From contig NZ_FQZE01000003.1 of NCBI RefSeq assembly GCF_900141875.1, forward strand, positions 1 to 64,000: a DNA stretch of 64,000 nucleotides, read 5' to 3'. The notes under the pieces are model-generated. The model was not told the DNA's origin, did no database searches, and worked only from the letters and a program-made list of their open reading frames with translations. The translations under genes and the position numbers were made by a program. This DNA comes from Tangfeifania diversioriginum. GTDB taxonomy: Bacteria; Bacteroidota; Bacteroidia; Bacteroidales; Prolixibacteraceae. Below are positions 37,909-47,699 of this stretch, piece by piece (the stretch's first letter is position 1; every line of letters begins with the position of its first letter).

Positions 37909-38877
37909 ATGAAACCAATCATCCCTGTTTTATTGATACTTGTAATTTCCCTTTCAAATTGTAATTTAATGGCCCAACCCGTAGAAGAGCATGGACAACT
38001 GGCTGTTGAAGGCAAATATCTGGTTGATAAAAATGAAAAGCCGATCATGCTCTCCGGAGTGAGCTACGGCTGGCACAACTGGTGGCCGAGGTTTTACAAC
38101 GAAGAATCGGTAGCCTGGCTGGCCGAAGACTGGGGTTGCAATGTTGTTAGAGCAGCACTGGGTGTTGGGCCCGATAGCAGCTATCTCGATCGCAAAAAAT
38201 GGTCGAAGGAAAAAATTGAAGCTGTTGTAAACGGCGCCATCAAAAACGATATTTACGTCATTATCGACTGGCACAGCCACGAATTTCATCAGCAGGAAGC
38301 GATTGAATTCTTTTCGGAAATGGCACAAAAATACGGCGATTATCCGCATGTGATTTACGAAATTTTCAATGAGCCGGTGCGCGATTCCTGGGAAAAAGTA
38401 AAAGCCTATTCCGTTGAAGTAATTAAAGCCATCCGGGAACACGACCCCGACAATATCATCCTTGTGGGAAATCCACACTGGGATCAGGATATCCACCTGG
38501 TTGCAGACTCCCCCATTGAAGGATTCGACAACCTGATGTACACCGTGCATTTTTATGCCGCCACGCACAAACAGGAACTGCGTGACCGCTGCCAGTACGC
38601 CCTCGATAAAAATATTCCGGTTTTCATTTCCGAATCGGCTGGCATGGCAGCCAATGGCGACGGACCAATCAATTACAAAGAGTGGCACAAATGGATTGAT
38701 TTCATGAAAGAAAATAAAATTAGCTGGGTGAGCTGGTCCATTGCCGATAAAGATGAAACCTGCTCCATGCTTCAAAAATCAGCAGCTGACAAAGGAAACT
38801 GGAAAAAAGAAGACTTAAAGGAATCGGGAATTAAAACCAGGGAATTGCTCCGGGAAATGGCCGGATTAAAAGAATAG
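37909..38877 (+). CDS. GH5 endoglucanase, single domain
   Basis: The 322-residue protein has a signal peptide or lipobox-like N-terminus (ISLSNCNLMAQ) and a compact GH5 barrel resembling subfamily 2 cellulases. Catalytic residues are E155 in YEIFNEPV and E242 in PVFISESAG. The usual Trp after the nucleophile is replaced by Ser. No binding module or sorting domain is present, so it is likely periplasmic or lipid-anchored. It lies 11 bases after the larger GH5 gene and 17 before the GH26 gene, which suggests one operon. Confidence 0.92.
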   Translation: MKPIIPVLLILVISLSNCNLMAQPVEEHGQLAVEGKYLVDKNEKPIMLSGVSYGWHNWWPRFYNEESVAWLAEDWGCNVVRAALGVGPDSSYLDRKKWSKEKIEAVVNGAIKNDIYVIIDWHSHEFHQQEAIEFFSEMAQKYGDYPHVIYEIFNEPVRDSWEKVKAYSVEVIKAIREHDPDNIILVGNPHWDQDIHLVADSPIEGFDNLMYTVHFYAATHKQELRDRCQYALDKNIPVFISESAGMAANGDGPINYKEWHKWIDFMKENKISWVSWSIADKDETCSMLQKSAADKGNWKKEDLKESGIKTRELLREMAGLKE

Positions 38878-38894
38878 CATGAAATTTTATCAGA

Positions 38895-40535
38895 ATGAAA
38901 AAGTTATTAATACACTCCATTTTATTGATGTCTATTTGCAATCCAATCTTTGCCCAAAGTTTTGAAGCTGAAGATGCTATATTATCAGGAGGAGTTACTA
39001 TAGACACATACAACAGTGTAAGCTGTGCCTATATGGCCGGCAGCGGCAGTATTAAATTTACTGCCAATATAACTTCGGCAGGTACTTATAAACTAACCAT
39101 CAGGGCAGCAACACCTATGGGTGAAAAAACGCAGGACCTGTATGTGAATGATGCACACGTTGGCCAGGTAAAATTTAATTCCAACAGCAACTGGTTTGAC
39201 CAAAATGCCGGTGCTGTATATTTATCAGCCGGAAATAACACCATTGAAATTAGAAAAAGCTGGGGGTATATGTACTTCGATAAAATTACATTAGAAGAAA
39301 TTCCACCCAACGATTATAGCACAACCGACAGCCTATTGGTTAATACGAACAGCGATGAAAAAACCAAAAATGTTTACAGTTACCTGCGTTCGCAATATGG
39401 AAAGAATATTATTTCAGGGCAAACATCATACTGGGACGAATTAATTGCGGTTGCCGGAAAAACACCGCTTGTGCGTGCTTTCGATTTTCAATCGTACACT
39501 GTTGGGTATCCCTATTTATGGGACAACTCGGTTGGCGGACACACCTTTGGGTGGACAAACAATGGTGCAACTCAGAAAGCAATCGACTGGTATAAAAGCA
39601 CCGGCGAAAAAGGTATTGTATCGTTTCAGTGGCACTGGCATTCGCCATTTGGAGGAGAAGTTTCCACAAATACTTTTTATACCAGCGAAACAACCTTTGA
39701 TGTGAGCAGGGCGGTTACACCCGGCACGGCAGAATATGATGATGTTATAGCCGATATTGATTCAATAGCTTCGCAATTAAAACGTTTGCAAAATGCCGGT
39801 GTGCCTGTACTTTGGCGGCCACTGCACGAAGCCGGCGGTGGCTGGTTCTGGTGGGGTGCAAAAACAGCAAAAGATTGCCTGGATTTGTACGATATCCTGT
39901 ACGACAGATTAACAAACTATCATCAACTGAACAATCTGATTTGGGTTTGGTCATCGCCTGAAGCCGATTGGTACCCGGGAAACAGCAAAGTTGATATCAT
40001 CGGATATGATTCCTATCCGGGTGAATTTGTGTACAGTTCACAAAAATCTGTTTTTAACCAACTCTACGATATTGTTGAGGGAAAGAAAATGATTGCGATG
40101 ACGGAAAACGGGCCAATCCCCGATATTGACAAATGTATTGATGAAGATGCAATGTGGCTTTATTTTTCGTCGTGGAACGATTTGGTTGCAAAACAAAACT
40201 CAAGCGAACATATTCAGCAGGTATTTGCCCATGAATATGTAATTACACTCGATAATGTCCTGTCTTCATCAATATCCGGTGAGCGAATAATTTCATCCGT
40301 ATTCCAGATATACCCCAACCCAGCAGCAGATGTGCTGAATATTGACTTTATTGGAGAACCGGAACCGCAGGGAACAATCAGCATTATTAATGTTGAAGGC
40401 AAAGTAATACTGGAACAACAATTTACTGACAACAAAAATTTATCGGTAAATGTTAGCCAGTTACAGCAAGGCATTTACATTTGCTCTTTTTACAATGGAA
40501 AAGAAAAGGCCGTTTTAAGATTTATTAAACGATAA
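38895..40535 (+). CDS. GH26 beta-mannanase with N-terminal CBM35-like and T9SS domains
   Basis: The 546 residues comprise a signal peptide (ends FAQ), a CBM35/CBM6-like module at about 22-135 (FEAEDAILSGGVTI), a GH26 domain at about 150-445 and a sorting domain (YPNPAADVLNIDF to LRFIKR). The GH26 acid/base is E312 in WRPLHEAGGGWFWWG and the nucleophile is E404 in MTENGP. It hydrolyses internal beta-1,4-mannosidic bonds. With the two GH5 enzymes it forms a beta-mannan/glucomannan-degrading set. Confidence 0.95.
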   Translation: MKKLLIHSILLMSICNPIFAQSFEAEDAILSGGVTIDTYNSVSCAYMAGSGSIKFTANITSAGTYKLTIRAATPMGEKTQDLYVNDAHVGQVKFNSNSNWFDQNAGAVYLSAGNNTIEIRKSWGYMYFDKITLEEIPPNDYSTTDSLLVNTNSDEKTKNVYSYLRSQYGKNIISGQTSYWDELIAVAGKTPLVRAFDFQSYTVGYPYLWDNSVGGHTFGWTNNGATQKAIDWYKSTGEKGIVSFQWHWHSPFGGEVSTNTFYTSETTFDVSRAVTPGTAEYDDVIADIDSIASQLKRLQNAGVPVLWRPLHEAGGGWFWWGAKTAKDCLDLYDILYDRLTNYHQLNNLIWVWSSPEADWYPGNSKVDIIGYDSYPGEFVYSSQKSVFNQLYDIVEGKKMIAMTENGPIPDIDKCIDEDAMWLYFSSWNDLVAKQNSSEHIQQVFAHEYVITLDNVLSSSISGERIISSVFQIYPNPAADVLNIDFIGEPEPQGTISIINVEGKVILEQQFTDNKNLSVNVSQLQQGIYICSFYNGKEKAVLRFIKR

Positions 40536-40549
40536 GCAGAACTTACTGT

Positions 40550-41263
40550 TTATTCACGTTTTACAGAGCCAAGCCCGTCAATAAATTCGGTAAGCTGCGG
40601 ATTGCCGCGGTACTTAATTTTGCCCACGCCTTTTATGGTTGCATTAAGGGTTTCGGTGGCATAAACGCTTCCGGTGCCCACTCCTTCAATAAAAAAAGTT
40701 ACATCTTTTGTTTTCAACTCATCGGCATCTACATGACCGGCTCCGGTAACTTTCACATCGAGCGATTCGGCCACGCCGTCGAGTTCGAACATCACGCCCC
40801 CCTCGGTTCTGATACCTATGTTCCGGGATTTTGCCTTGATTTCAACTTTTGCACCCCCTTTAACATCCACCATAAAATCATTCAAATCAAGGTAACCTCT
40901 TGTTTGCAATTTGATGCCGCCCTCAATTCTGAGCCGTTCAAAATTTCTGAATGTCAGGTAAAGTGTTATCCGGCTGAAATCAAAAGGTTCCCTGTCCACA
41001 TGCAGGTGAAGCCTCCCGCTCCGGTTGTCCATATCCAGGTATTCGAACGCACCGGAATCCGATGCCCGCACTTCGAGCGAGTTTTCATTTCCCTGAATAA
41101 GGTAAACCTTAAAAGCCCCTTCAAGGAACAACTCATTGAAACGGTCGATTTCGTATATTCTTGTTAAATCGTTTTCCTGAAGCCCCTTTGCCGGATTGGC
41201 TTTTGCAAATCCAACAGTCAGGAAAAAGATCATTGAAAGGAAAAAAAATTGCACGGTTTTCAT
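40550..41263 (-). CDS. DUF2807 (GIN domain) exported protein
   Basis: The 237-residue protein has a signal peptide (to about KANP) and the repetitive beta-helix pattern of the head-GIN/DUF2807 family (RIEGGIKLQTRGYLDL, VKGGAKVEIKAKS, TGAGHVDADELK, GVGTGSVYATETL). Members are annotated as putative autotransporter adhesins, but the role is not known. It ends 14 bases from the convergent GH26 gene. Confidence 0.85.
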   Translation of the reverse strand: MKTVQFFFLSMIFFLTVGFAKANPAKGLQENDLTRIYEIDRFNELFLEGAFKVYLIQGNENSLEVRASDSGAFEYLDMDNRSGRLHLHVDREPFDFSRITLYLTFRNFERLRIEGGIKLQTRGYLDLNDFMVDVKGGAKVEIKAKSRNIGIRTEGGVMFELDGVAESLDVKVTGAGHVDADELKTKDVTFFIEGVGTGSVYATETLNATIKGVGKIKYRGNPQLTEFIDGLGSVKRE

Positions 41264-41378
41264 TTCTGTTTCAGTTTTAAAATATTACGCTGGTAAAAGT
41301 AATACTTTGCCGGGTTATTTATTTATAAATTCGACGAACAACTGATTTTAAAAGGTAAATTCAGGGCCTGGAATCCGA

Positions 41379-41975
41379 CTAAATCAACCGGCGTAAAAAA
41401 AACAAACCATAAAAAATTAAAAGAGAGAAAGCCACCACCACAAAATGATCAAAATAAGAAAATTGAACAATCGACTGTAAATAAATCCCCACATAAACCA
41501 CTGACAAAACACTCAATACCAGCAAAATATTCACATTTCTCCTTCCTCCTTTTATCATTATCTGTGTGGAAAACCCACCCCAAATCAAGGCAAAAACAAA
41601 CAAACCAACACCTTCAGCAATGTTTCCTGCCTTGAACCGGGTAAAACCAAATATCAGCGGCAGGAGGGCAACAATAAGCAGGCTTCGGCCAAGGCTTCTG
41701 CGAACTTTTTCCCTGTTTTTTTCATGTTCAATTGTTGGAAATAAACTGCGTTTTAACGGCTCAGTCTGAAACTCAGGATTTACCAAATCCTGCTCTGAAT
41801 TAATGAGCTTTCGTTCAATAGCTTCCTCCACGGCAATGTCAACTGCTTCAGGTTGATAATGTTTCCTTTTTTTCAGAATATCCAGAATCTTTTCATCCGT
41901 TTGTTTGTTAATAAATTCTTTTAAATGGCTGTTATCTTCTTCCTGTTTTGATTTTTCGTTCATTTTAAAATACAT
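41379..41975 (-). CDS. Hypothetical membrane protein
   Basis: This 198-residue protein has a charged cytosolic N-terminal half (EKILDILKKRKHYQPEAVDIAVEEAIERKL, which resembles a short helical repeat seen in other Bacteroidota membrane proteins) and four transmembrane segments between about 92 and 195. No named function recognised. The start could also be Met5. Confidence 0.65.
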   Translation of the reverse strand: MYFKMNEKSKQEEDNSHLKEFINKQTDEKILDILKKRKHYQPEAVDIAVEEAIERKLINSEQDLVNPEFQTEPLKRSLFPTIEHEKNREKVRRSLGRSLLIVALLPLIFGFTRFKAGNIAEGVGLFVFALIWGGFSTQIMIKGGRRNVNILLVLSVLSVVYVGIYLQSIVQFSYFDHFVVVAFSLLIFYGLFFLRRLI

Positions 41976-42049
41976 TTATCATTGAAAAACAAATTAAACC
42001 CAAAATTGTCATTAAAAAAAGAAATTAAAAAACTGTAAAAAATAATACC

Positions 42050-43210
42050 ATGTACAACTTTGAATATCAAAATCCTGTAAAAATTATTTTCGGAAAAGGC
42101 ACAATACCAAAAGTGGGTAGTGAAATTCCAGCCAATACCAAAGTACTTCTTATATACGGAGGTGGAAGTATAAAACGAACTGGCGTTTACGATAAGGTTA
42201 AAGATGCCTTAAAAAATGTGGATTTGCTTGAATTTGGTGGCATTGAGCCTAATCCGCATTACGAAACCTGTATGAAAGCGGTTGAACTCATCAAAAAAGA
42301 AGATGTAAACTTCCTGCTTTCGGTGGGCGGTGGTTCAGTACTCGATGCCACAAAATTTATTGCAGCGGCAGCATTATACAAAGGGGATGATCCGTGGGAT
42401 TTTCTCTCGCACCGGTTTGAAATTGAAGTGGAAGAAGCACTCCCACTCGGCGATGTATTAACACTGCCGGCAACGGGTTCCGAAATGAATGGAAACGCAG
42501 TGATAACGCGCGAATCGACACAGGAAAAACTGTCGTTTGGCAGTCCAAAAGTAATGCCGCAGTTTTCCATTCTCGATCCTGAATGTATTTTCACACTCCC
42601 CGACAAGCAGGTGGCAAACGGTATTGTTGATGCGTTTATGCACGTGCTGGAACAATACCTCACATTCGCAGTCAATTCTCCTATTCAGGACCGTTTTGCC
42701 GAAGGTATTTTAACCACGTTAGTAGAGGAAGGCCCCAAAGTACTGGCCAACCGTAACGATTACGATGCCGCTGCCAATTTTATGTGGAGCGCCACAATGG
42801 CCTTGAACGGATTAATAGGTTCGGGAGTGCCGCAAGACTGGGCCACACACATGATTGGCCACGAACTTACCGCTTTTCACGGCATTGACCATGCGCGCAC
42901 GCTGGCCATTGTTATGCCCGGCATAATGAACATTAAACGCGAAAACAAAAAAGAAAAGTTACTGCAATTTGGCGAACGTATATGGGGAATTACCGAAGGA
43001 ACATACAACGAGCGAATAGATAAAGCCATTGCAAAAACGGTTGAGTTTTTCGAATCGCTTGGTGTACCATGCAAGTTACCCGATTACGATGTGCCGGCTG
43101 AAACGATTGAAAAAATTAAGGAACGTTTCAAACAACGTGGAAGCAAACTGGGCGAAAAAGCGGATATTGATTATAATGAAGTTGAAGCAATTTTGCAGGA
43201 CAGGTTGTAA
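42050..43210 (+). CDS. Iron-containing alcohol dehydrogenase (YqhD/BDH type)
   Basis: The 386 residues match NADPH-dependent group III alcohol dehydrogenases that reduce aldehydes. Visible motifs are the nucleotide-binding GGGSxxDATK-like segment (SVGGGSVLDATKF), LPATGSEMNGNAVIT, and the metal ligands in NGIVDAFMHVLEQY and HMIGHELTAFHGIDHARTLAI. It probably detoxifies aldehydes or balances redox. It ends 7 bases from the convergent murB. Confidence 0.93.
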   Translation: MYNFEYQNPVKIIFGKGTIPKVGSEIPANTKVLLIYGGGSIKRTGVYDKVKDALKNVDLLEFGGIEPNPHYETCMKAVELIKKEDVNFLLSVGGGSVLDATKFIAAAALYKGDDPWDFLSHRFEIEVEEALPLGDVLTLPATGSEMNGNAVITRESTQEKLSFGSPKVMPQFSILDPECIFTLPDKQVANGIVDAFMHVLEQYLTFAVNSPIQDRFAEGILTTLVEEGPKVLANRNDYDAAANFMWSATMALNGLIGSGVPQDWATHMIGHELTAFHGIDHARTLAIVMPGIMNIKRENKKEKLLQFGERIWGITEGTYNERIDKAIAKTVEFFESLGVPCKLPDYDVPAETIEKIKERFKQRGSKLGEKADIDYNEVEAILQDRL

Positions 43211-43217
43211 TGTCGGG

Positions 43218-44234
43218 TTAAACGCAATTGACTTCAGTTTCAAGGTCGATATCAAACCTTTGTTTTACTGAATTTTTAATTTTTTCGGAAAGATTAAAAA
43301 TATCCATGCCGGTGGCATTGCCGTAATTTACCAGTACAAGTGCCTGCTTCTCGTGTACACCGGCATCGCCATCGCGAAAACCTTTCCAGCCGGCTTGTTC
43401 AATTAACCAGCCGGCTGCTACTTTCATTTTCTCATCGCCTGCGGGGTAAACCGGTAATTCAGGGAATTCCGATTTTAACCGGTTGGCCTTTTCTGCGGGC
43501 ACCACAGGATTTTTAAAAAAACTGCCTCCGTTGGGCAACTCTTCCACCTGGGGCAGTTTCGAGTTGCGGATATCGATTACCGCCTGACGAATATTCCTCA
43601 AATTTACTTCTCCCAGGGTTTCAACTTCTTGCAAAACACTGCCGTAATTCAAATTAAATTCGGGAAATTTATCAAGTTTGAAAACCACGGAAGTAATGAT
43701 GAACCGGTTTTTAAATTTTCGCTTAAAAATGCTGTTTCGGTAAGAGAACTCACATTCGTCAGCAGAAAATTCCTTTGCCGTGTTCTCCATTAAATCAAAG
43801 CCTTTAACAGTTTCAATACAATTGCCGGCTTCCTGCCCGTAAGCACCGATATTTTGAACCGGTGCAGCACCTACATTTCCCGGAATAAGCGAAAGGTTTT
43901 CGATGCCACCCAGTTTGTAATCAACAGTGTACTGTACAAATTCATCCCAGTTTTCTCCTGCTCCGGCTTCAATCCAAATATGCTGCCGGTCTTCTTTAAC
44001 AGGGTAAATTCCTTTGCTGTTGGGGTGAAAAACCAGCCCGTCAAAATCACTTAAAAACAGCATATTACTTCCGCCTCCGAGAACAATCATCCGGTCCTCT
44101 TTCCACGAATCATTGGAAGCTACAAACGTTTTTAAATCTTCCGCTTCGGTAAATTCAAAAAAGTAACGTGCTGAAACGTCAATACCAAATGTATTCAGCG
44201 TTTTCAGGGAATAATTTTCAAAAAAGCGTATCAT
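43218..44234 (-). CDS. murB: UDP-N-acetylenolpyruvoylglucosamine reductase
   Basis: The 338-residue FAD enzyme makes UDP-MurNAc for peptidoglycan. The FAD-binding region is LGGGSNMLFLSDFDG, with GNVGAAPVQNIGAYGQE in the middle and the catalytic Ser region NGGSFFKNP. It is a type I MurB in length and domain order. No other mur genes are nearby. Confidence 0.97.
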   Translation of the reverse strand: MIRFFENYSLKTLNTFGIDVSARYFFEFTEAEDLKTFVASNDSWKEDRMIVLGGGSNMLFLSDFDGLVFHPNSKGIYPVKEDRQHIWIEAGAGENWDEFVQYTVDYKLGGIENLSLIPGNVGAAPVQNIGAYGQEAGNCIETVKGFDLMENTAKEFSADECEFSYRNSIFKRKFKNRFIITSVVFKLDKFPEFNLNYGSVLQEVETLGEVNLRNIRQAVIDIRNSKLPQVEELPNGGSFFKNPVVPAEKANRLKSEFPELPVYPAGDEKMKVAAGWLIEQAGWKGFRDGDAGVHEKQALVLVNYGNATGMDIFNLSEKIKNSVKQRFDIDLETEVNCV

Positions 44235-44318
44235 AAAATTTTTTGCAATGATACAATTTAAAGGTCAAAATCTGCTCAGTTCATACATTCAAAATTGCAA
44301 AAACTGGTAGCGATTAAC

Positions 44319-46472
44319 CTAATTTTCGGCAGTTAATTCAACCACGGTGCTGGTCAATTCGCGGGTATCGGCAAAATTTAAACCCACTTTCATCAGGTAA
44401 TCGCCTGTAAAAACCTGGTCGTCCTGCCGGAAAGCAGACCAGCGTTGGCCCGGAATTTTATTAATTTCTTTTACCCGGTACTTTTTGTCGGGATCGAGGC
44501 CCTGCAATTTTACGGGGTTGGTATGTTCCTCGCGGTACGGATAAAGATTATAACAAAAAACTACCGCCTTGTCTTTTGGCTCCGAAACGTACATCAGCGA
44601 GGCCCTTTCCTCTTCGTAGGGAGAAACCAGCCGGTACATTTCGCCAAACCAGATAACATCTTTCAGCCGGTCGTAATCTTTGAGTACCTGCTGGCTAAAT
44701 TCCAGTTCTTCTTCTGAAAATTCTTCCACACGAATGTCGTATCCCATTTTTCCCATCATTGCCACATCGGTACGGAACTTAAGCGACTGGTTGCCCATTG
44801 AAGTAACATGGTTGCATATTGTGTTGGCCGGGAAGAAATACGAATAGCCCCACTGGATAAAAATCCGGTCGTAGGCGCTTGTGTTGTCACTCGCCCAAAA
44901 TTCGGTAAAATATTTCATGGCGCCGTAATCGGTGCGGCCGCCTCCGCCCGAGCAAAGCATAATGGGCAAATCGGGATGTTTTTCGCGTAAATCTTCCATC
45001 ACTTTGTAAAAGCCATTCACGTATTCAATAAAAATATGCGATTGATTTTCACCAAGATATTCCGAATAAGTATTGGTCATTTCACGGTTGCAATCCCATT
45101 TTATAAACGCAATTTCAGGGTGCTCGGTCAGCATTTCATCCACCACATTAAAAACAAACTGCTGTACTTCGGGATTCGACATATCCAGCACGAGCTGGTT
45201 GCGCGAATAATGCTCCGGACGGTTTTTCAGTTTCAGAATCCATTCAGGATGCTGTTCATACAATTCGCTTTTGGGATTCACCATTTCGGGTTCGAGCCAA
45301 ATCCCGAATTTGATTCCTTTTTCTTCGGCCTGCTCCACGAGGTAACCGATTCCGTGAGGCAGTTTCTTTTTATTGGCCTGCCAGTCGCCCAGCCCGGCCC
45401 GGTCGTGGTTGCGCGGGTATTTGTTGCCAAACCAGCCGTCGTCGAGCAGGAACAAATCCACTCCCAGTTCTTTGGCACCGTCGAAAAGTTCAACCAATCG
45501 GTCTTCATCAAAATCGAAATAGGTGGCTTCCCAGTTGTTCAGCAAGGTGAGCCGGCCTTCGGTTCCGTGCAGCACCTGGTATTTTTGTGCCCACTTGTGC
45601 AGGTTCCGGCTGGCCTGGCCTTTGCCCTGATTTGAAAGCGTAAAAATGAAGGACGGTGTTTTAAACAACTCGCCCGGTTGCAACTGATACTCCGATGCAA
45701 ACGGATTCATTCCCGATACGACCCGAAGTGAATTCAACTCATCAATTTCGAAAACAAACTGAAAGTTGCCCGTCCAGGCAATGGTGCCTGCCATCACATC
45801 GCCTTCGGTTTCGGTCGCCGGTTGGTTCATCGAAAGGAAAAAGAAAGGTGCCTGAAATTTATTGGTGCGGGTTCCCAGTTTGCTGTCCAAGACTTTCATG
45901 CCGCTGGTAAGTTTGCTTTCCTGCATAATCATTTCCTTGTTCCAGTCGCCGTGAAACTGGGTGAGCCAGTACTCTTTCTCACCAAAATGCAACATCGACG
46001 AGGCAAACTTTGTCATCCACACCGGTTCGTTTTCCTGATGAACAATTTCGGTCCAGGTTTCTATCACATCTTCCTTCCAAAAAGCTTTGAAAAACAGCTT
46101 TACTTCAACCGGGTATTTATCGTCTTTCAGCGTAATTACCGTGGTTTTAACATTGTCGATTTCTTCAGCAACTTCAACATTTTGAAAAAAAAGCGACAAC
46201 GAAGGATTGCTGTCGTTGTGAATAATTCGGATGGCCGGTTCGTGCACATCGTGCATTCCGGCGGTGACATAAGCTTCATTCCGGCTATTCAGCAACTCGT
46301 ATTCCGAGACATTTTTCAACTTTTCGCCCATGTAAACCTGCAGGAGTTTTCCCTCGGAGTTTATTTTGTAAGCAACTGCAGTATTTTGTGTTTCAATAAT
46401 AATGGGGCCTTCCTGGGCACTGAGCAATCCGGTTATCAAAAAGAAAATAAAAGTTATAAACTGAGTTTTCAT
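44319..46472 (-). CDS. GH36 alpha-galactosidase, exported
   Basis: The 717 residues have a signal peptide (ends LLSAQ), an N-terminal beta-sandwich and a GH36 barrel. Signature segments are LLDDGWFGNKYPRNHDRAGL, the nucleophile Asp in FIKWDCNREM and the acid/base Asp in EFWASDNTSAYDR. It removes alpha-1,6-galactose from galactomannan or raffinose sugars, which suits the nearby mannanases. It is 30 bases downstream of the GH105 gene on the same strand. Confidence 0.95.
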   Translation of the reverse strand: MKTQFITFIFFLITGLLSAQEGPIIIETQNTAVAYKINSEGKLLQVYMGEKLKNVSEYELLNSRNEAYVTAGMHDVHEPAIRIIHNDSNPSLSLFFQNVEVAEEIDNVKTTVITLKDDKYPVEVKLFFKAFWKEDVIETWTEIVHQENEPVWMTKFASSMLHFGEKEYWLTQFHGDWNKEMIMQESKLTSGMKVLDSKLGTRTNKFQAPFFFLSMNQPATETEGDVMAGTIAWTGNFQFVFEIDELNSLRVVSGMNPFASEYQLQPGELFKTPSFIFTLSNQGKGQASRNLHKWAQKYQVLHGTEGRLTLLNNWEATYFDFDEDRLVELFDGAKELGVDLFLLDDGWFGNKYPRNHDRAGLGDWQANKKKLPHGIGYLVEQAEEKGIKFGIWLEPEMVNPKSELYEQHPEWILKLKNRPEHYSRNQLVLDMSNPEVQQFVFNVVDEMLTEHPEIAFIKWDCNREMTNTYSEYLGENQSHIFIEYVNGFYKVMEDLREKHPDLPIMLCSGGGGRTDYGAMKYFTEFWASDNTSAYDRIFIQWGYSYFFPANTICNHVTSMGNQSLKFRTDVAMMGKMGYDIRVEEFSEEELEFSQQVLKDYDRLKDVIWFGEMYRLVSPYEEERASLMYVSEPKDKAVVFCYNLYPYREEHTNPVKLQGLDPDKKYRVKEINKIPGQRWSAFRQDDQVFTGDYLMKVGLNFADTRELTSTVVELTAEN

Positions 46473-46502
46473 CGATTTTGTTTTTTATTGATTTTTGAAA
46501 AT

Positions 46503-47639
46503 CTAATCAAGTTCTTCCATTTTGTACACTTCCGTTCCGGCAAGCAAAAAACAGCCCAGTCCGTAGTCTTCAAAATCGGGCACTTTGTCGTACGTTACCG
46601 GCTGACCAGCGCTTGGTTCTTTTCCGGTTCCCTGCACGTAACCAAGAAAACCGTTTTCATGCAGACAGTCGTTCACCAGTCCGTTCCAGGCTTTTGTGAT
46701 TGCGGGCAAATATTTTTCACGGTCGAGATAGCCGTTGTTAATCCCCCAGGCCATTCCGTACACAAAAAGCGAAGTTCCGGTCAGCTCTTTTCCGCCGTAG
46801 TTGGTCGGGTCGTGCAGACTCGCATTCCAGAAACCATCTTCGCGCTGAATGGGAACGAGCGCATCCATCATGGCCAGGTAATCGTTCATGTATTGTTCAC
46901 GGTGTTTTTCATTTTCAGGAATTGTGTTAAGAACGCGTATCAGCGCTGCCACTACCCAGCCGTTTCCGCGGCTCCAGTAGCAGTCTTTACCATTTGGTTC
47001 AGTGTAAGGCGGGTCGAAATCGGCATCGCGCCACCACAGTCCGTCGTCTTCATTAAACAGCCCTTTGTCGCCATGTTCGTTTCGGGTAAACATGTACATT
47101 TCGTACATTTTGTTGAAATACCTGTCATCGTTGTAAACCACGCCCAGTTTGGCAAACACCGGCATTGCCATTTGCAATGCATCAATCCACCACCAGTCGT
47201 CATTTTGCGGTGTGTTCACCATCATGTCCATGCAAATTTTAATGTTTTTGATGCGTGCCGGGTCAGGCAAAATGTTGTACAAATCGATGTAAGTCTGCCC
47301 GCAGCACTGATCGTCGGCATTGCGCGTGGTGTTCCCGTTGCGCATTCCCCAGTTGTGGAATTCGGCCCAATCCACGGCATAATTGTAAAATTCCTTTTTC
47401 GGAAAAACCTGGTGCAGCGCCATCAGACCTTCGTAATACACGCCTCGTGTCCAGATGTTGCTGGGGCGTTCCCTGTCAGTCACCAGCGTTTTACCCACAT
47501 TCGGATTTTTGGTCATAAAATATTCGTTGGCAAGCAGCATGTCGCTCAGCACTTTTTGTCTTTGCGGCAAATCCTGCGCGTTAGCTGAAAAAGTTGAAAA
47601 TAGGGAAAAAATGAAAAATAGAATTGCAGTTTTCTTCAT
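46503..47639 (-). CDS. GH105 unsaturated rhamnogalacturonyl/glucuronyl hydrolase
   Basis: The 378-residue exported (alpha/alpha)6-barrel protein begins with a signal peptide ending SANAQ. The motifs NIWTRGVYYEGLMALHQVF and YWSRGNGWVVAALIRVL, plus GTSLFVYGMAWGINNGYL, match GH105/GH88. These enzymes hydrate the unsaturated uronic acid left by lyases. No polysaccharide lyase is in the window, so its substrate here is unclear. Confidence 0.92.
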   Translation of the reverse strand: MKKTAILFFIFSLFSTFSANAQDLPQRQKVLSDMLLANEYFMTKNPNVGKTLVTDRERPSNIWTRGVYYEGLMALHQVFPKKEFYNYAVDWAEFHNWGMRNGNTTRNADDQCCGQTYIDLYNILPDPARIKNIKICMDMMVNTPQNDDWWWIDALQMAMPVFAKLGVVYNDDRYFNKMYEMYMFTRNEHGDKGLFNEDDGLWWRDADFDPPYTEPNGKDCYWSRGNGWVVAALIRVLNTIPENEKHREQYMNDYLAMMDALVPIQREDGFWNASLHDPTNYGGKELTGTSLFVYGMAWGINNGYLDREKYLPAITKAWNGLVNDCLHENGFLGYVQGTGKEPSAGQPVTYDKVPDFEDYGLGCFLLAGTEVYKMEELD

Positions 47640-47699
47640 GGTTAATTTTCGTTTAGTAAAAATGGTCGTTTTAATTCTTTCTGTAAAAATAGGATTAAT

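Noticed and set aside
37966-38775. 269-codon open frame on the minus strand
   Set aside because: Antisense to a clear GH5 gene with both catalytic Glu; no domain of its own.
45822-47588. 588-codon open frame on the plus strand
   Set aside because: It lies antisense to the GH36 and GH105 genes, has no recognisable domain and a composition typical of a reverse-frame shadow.
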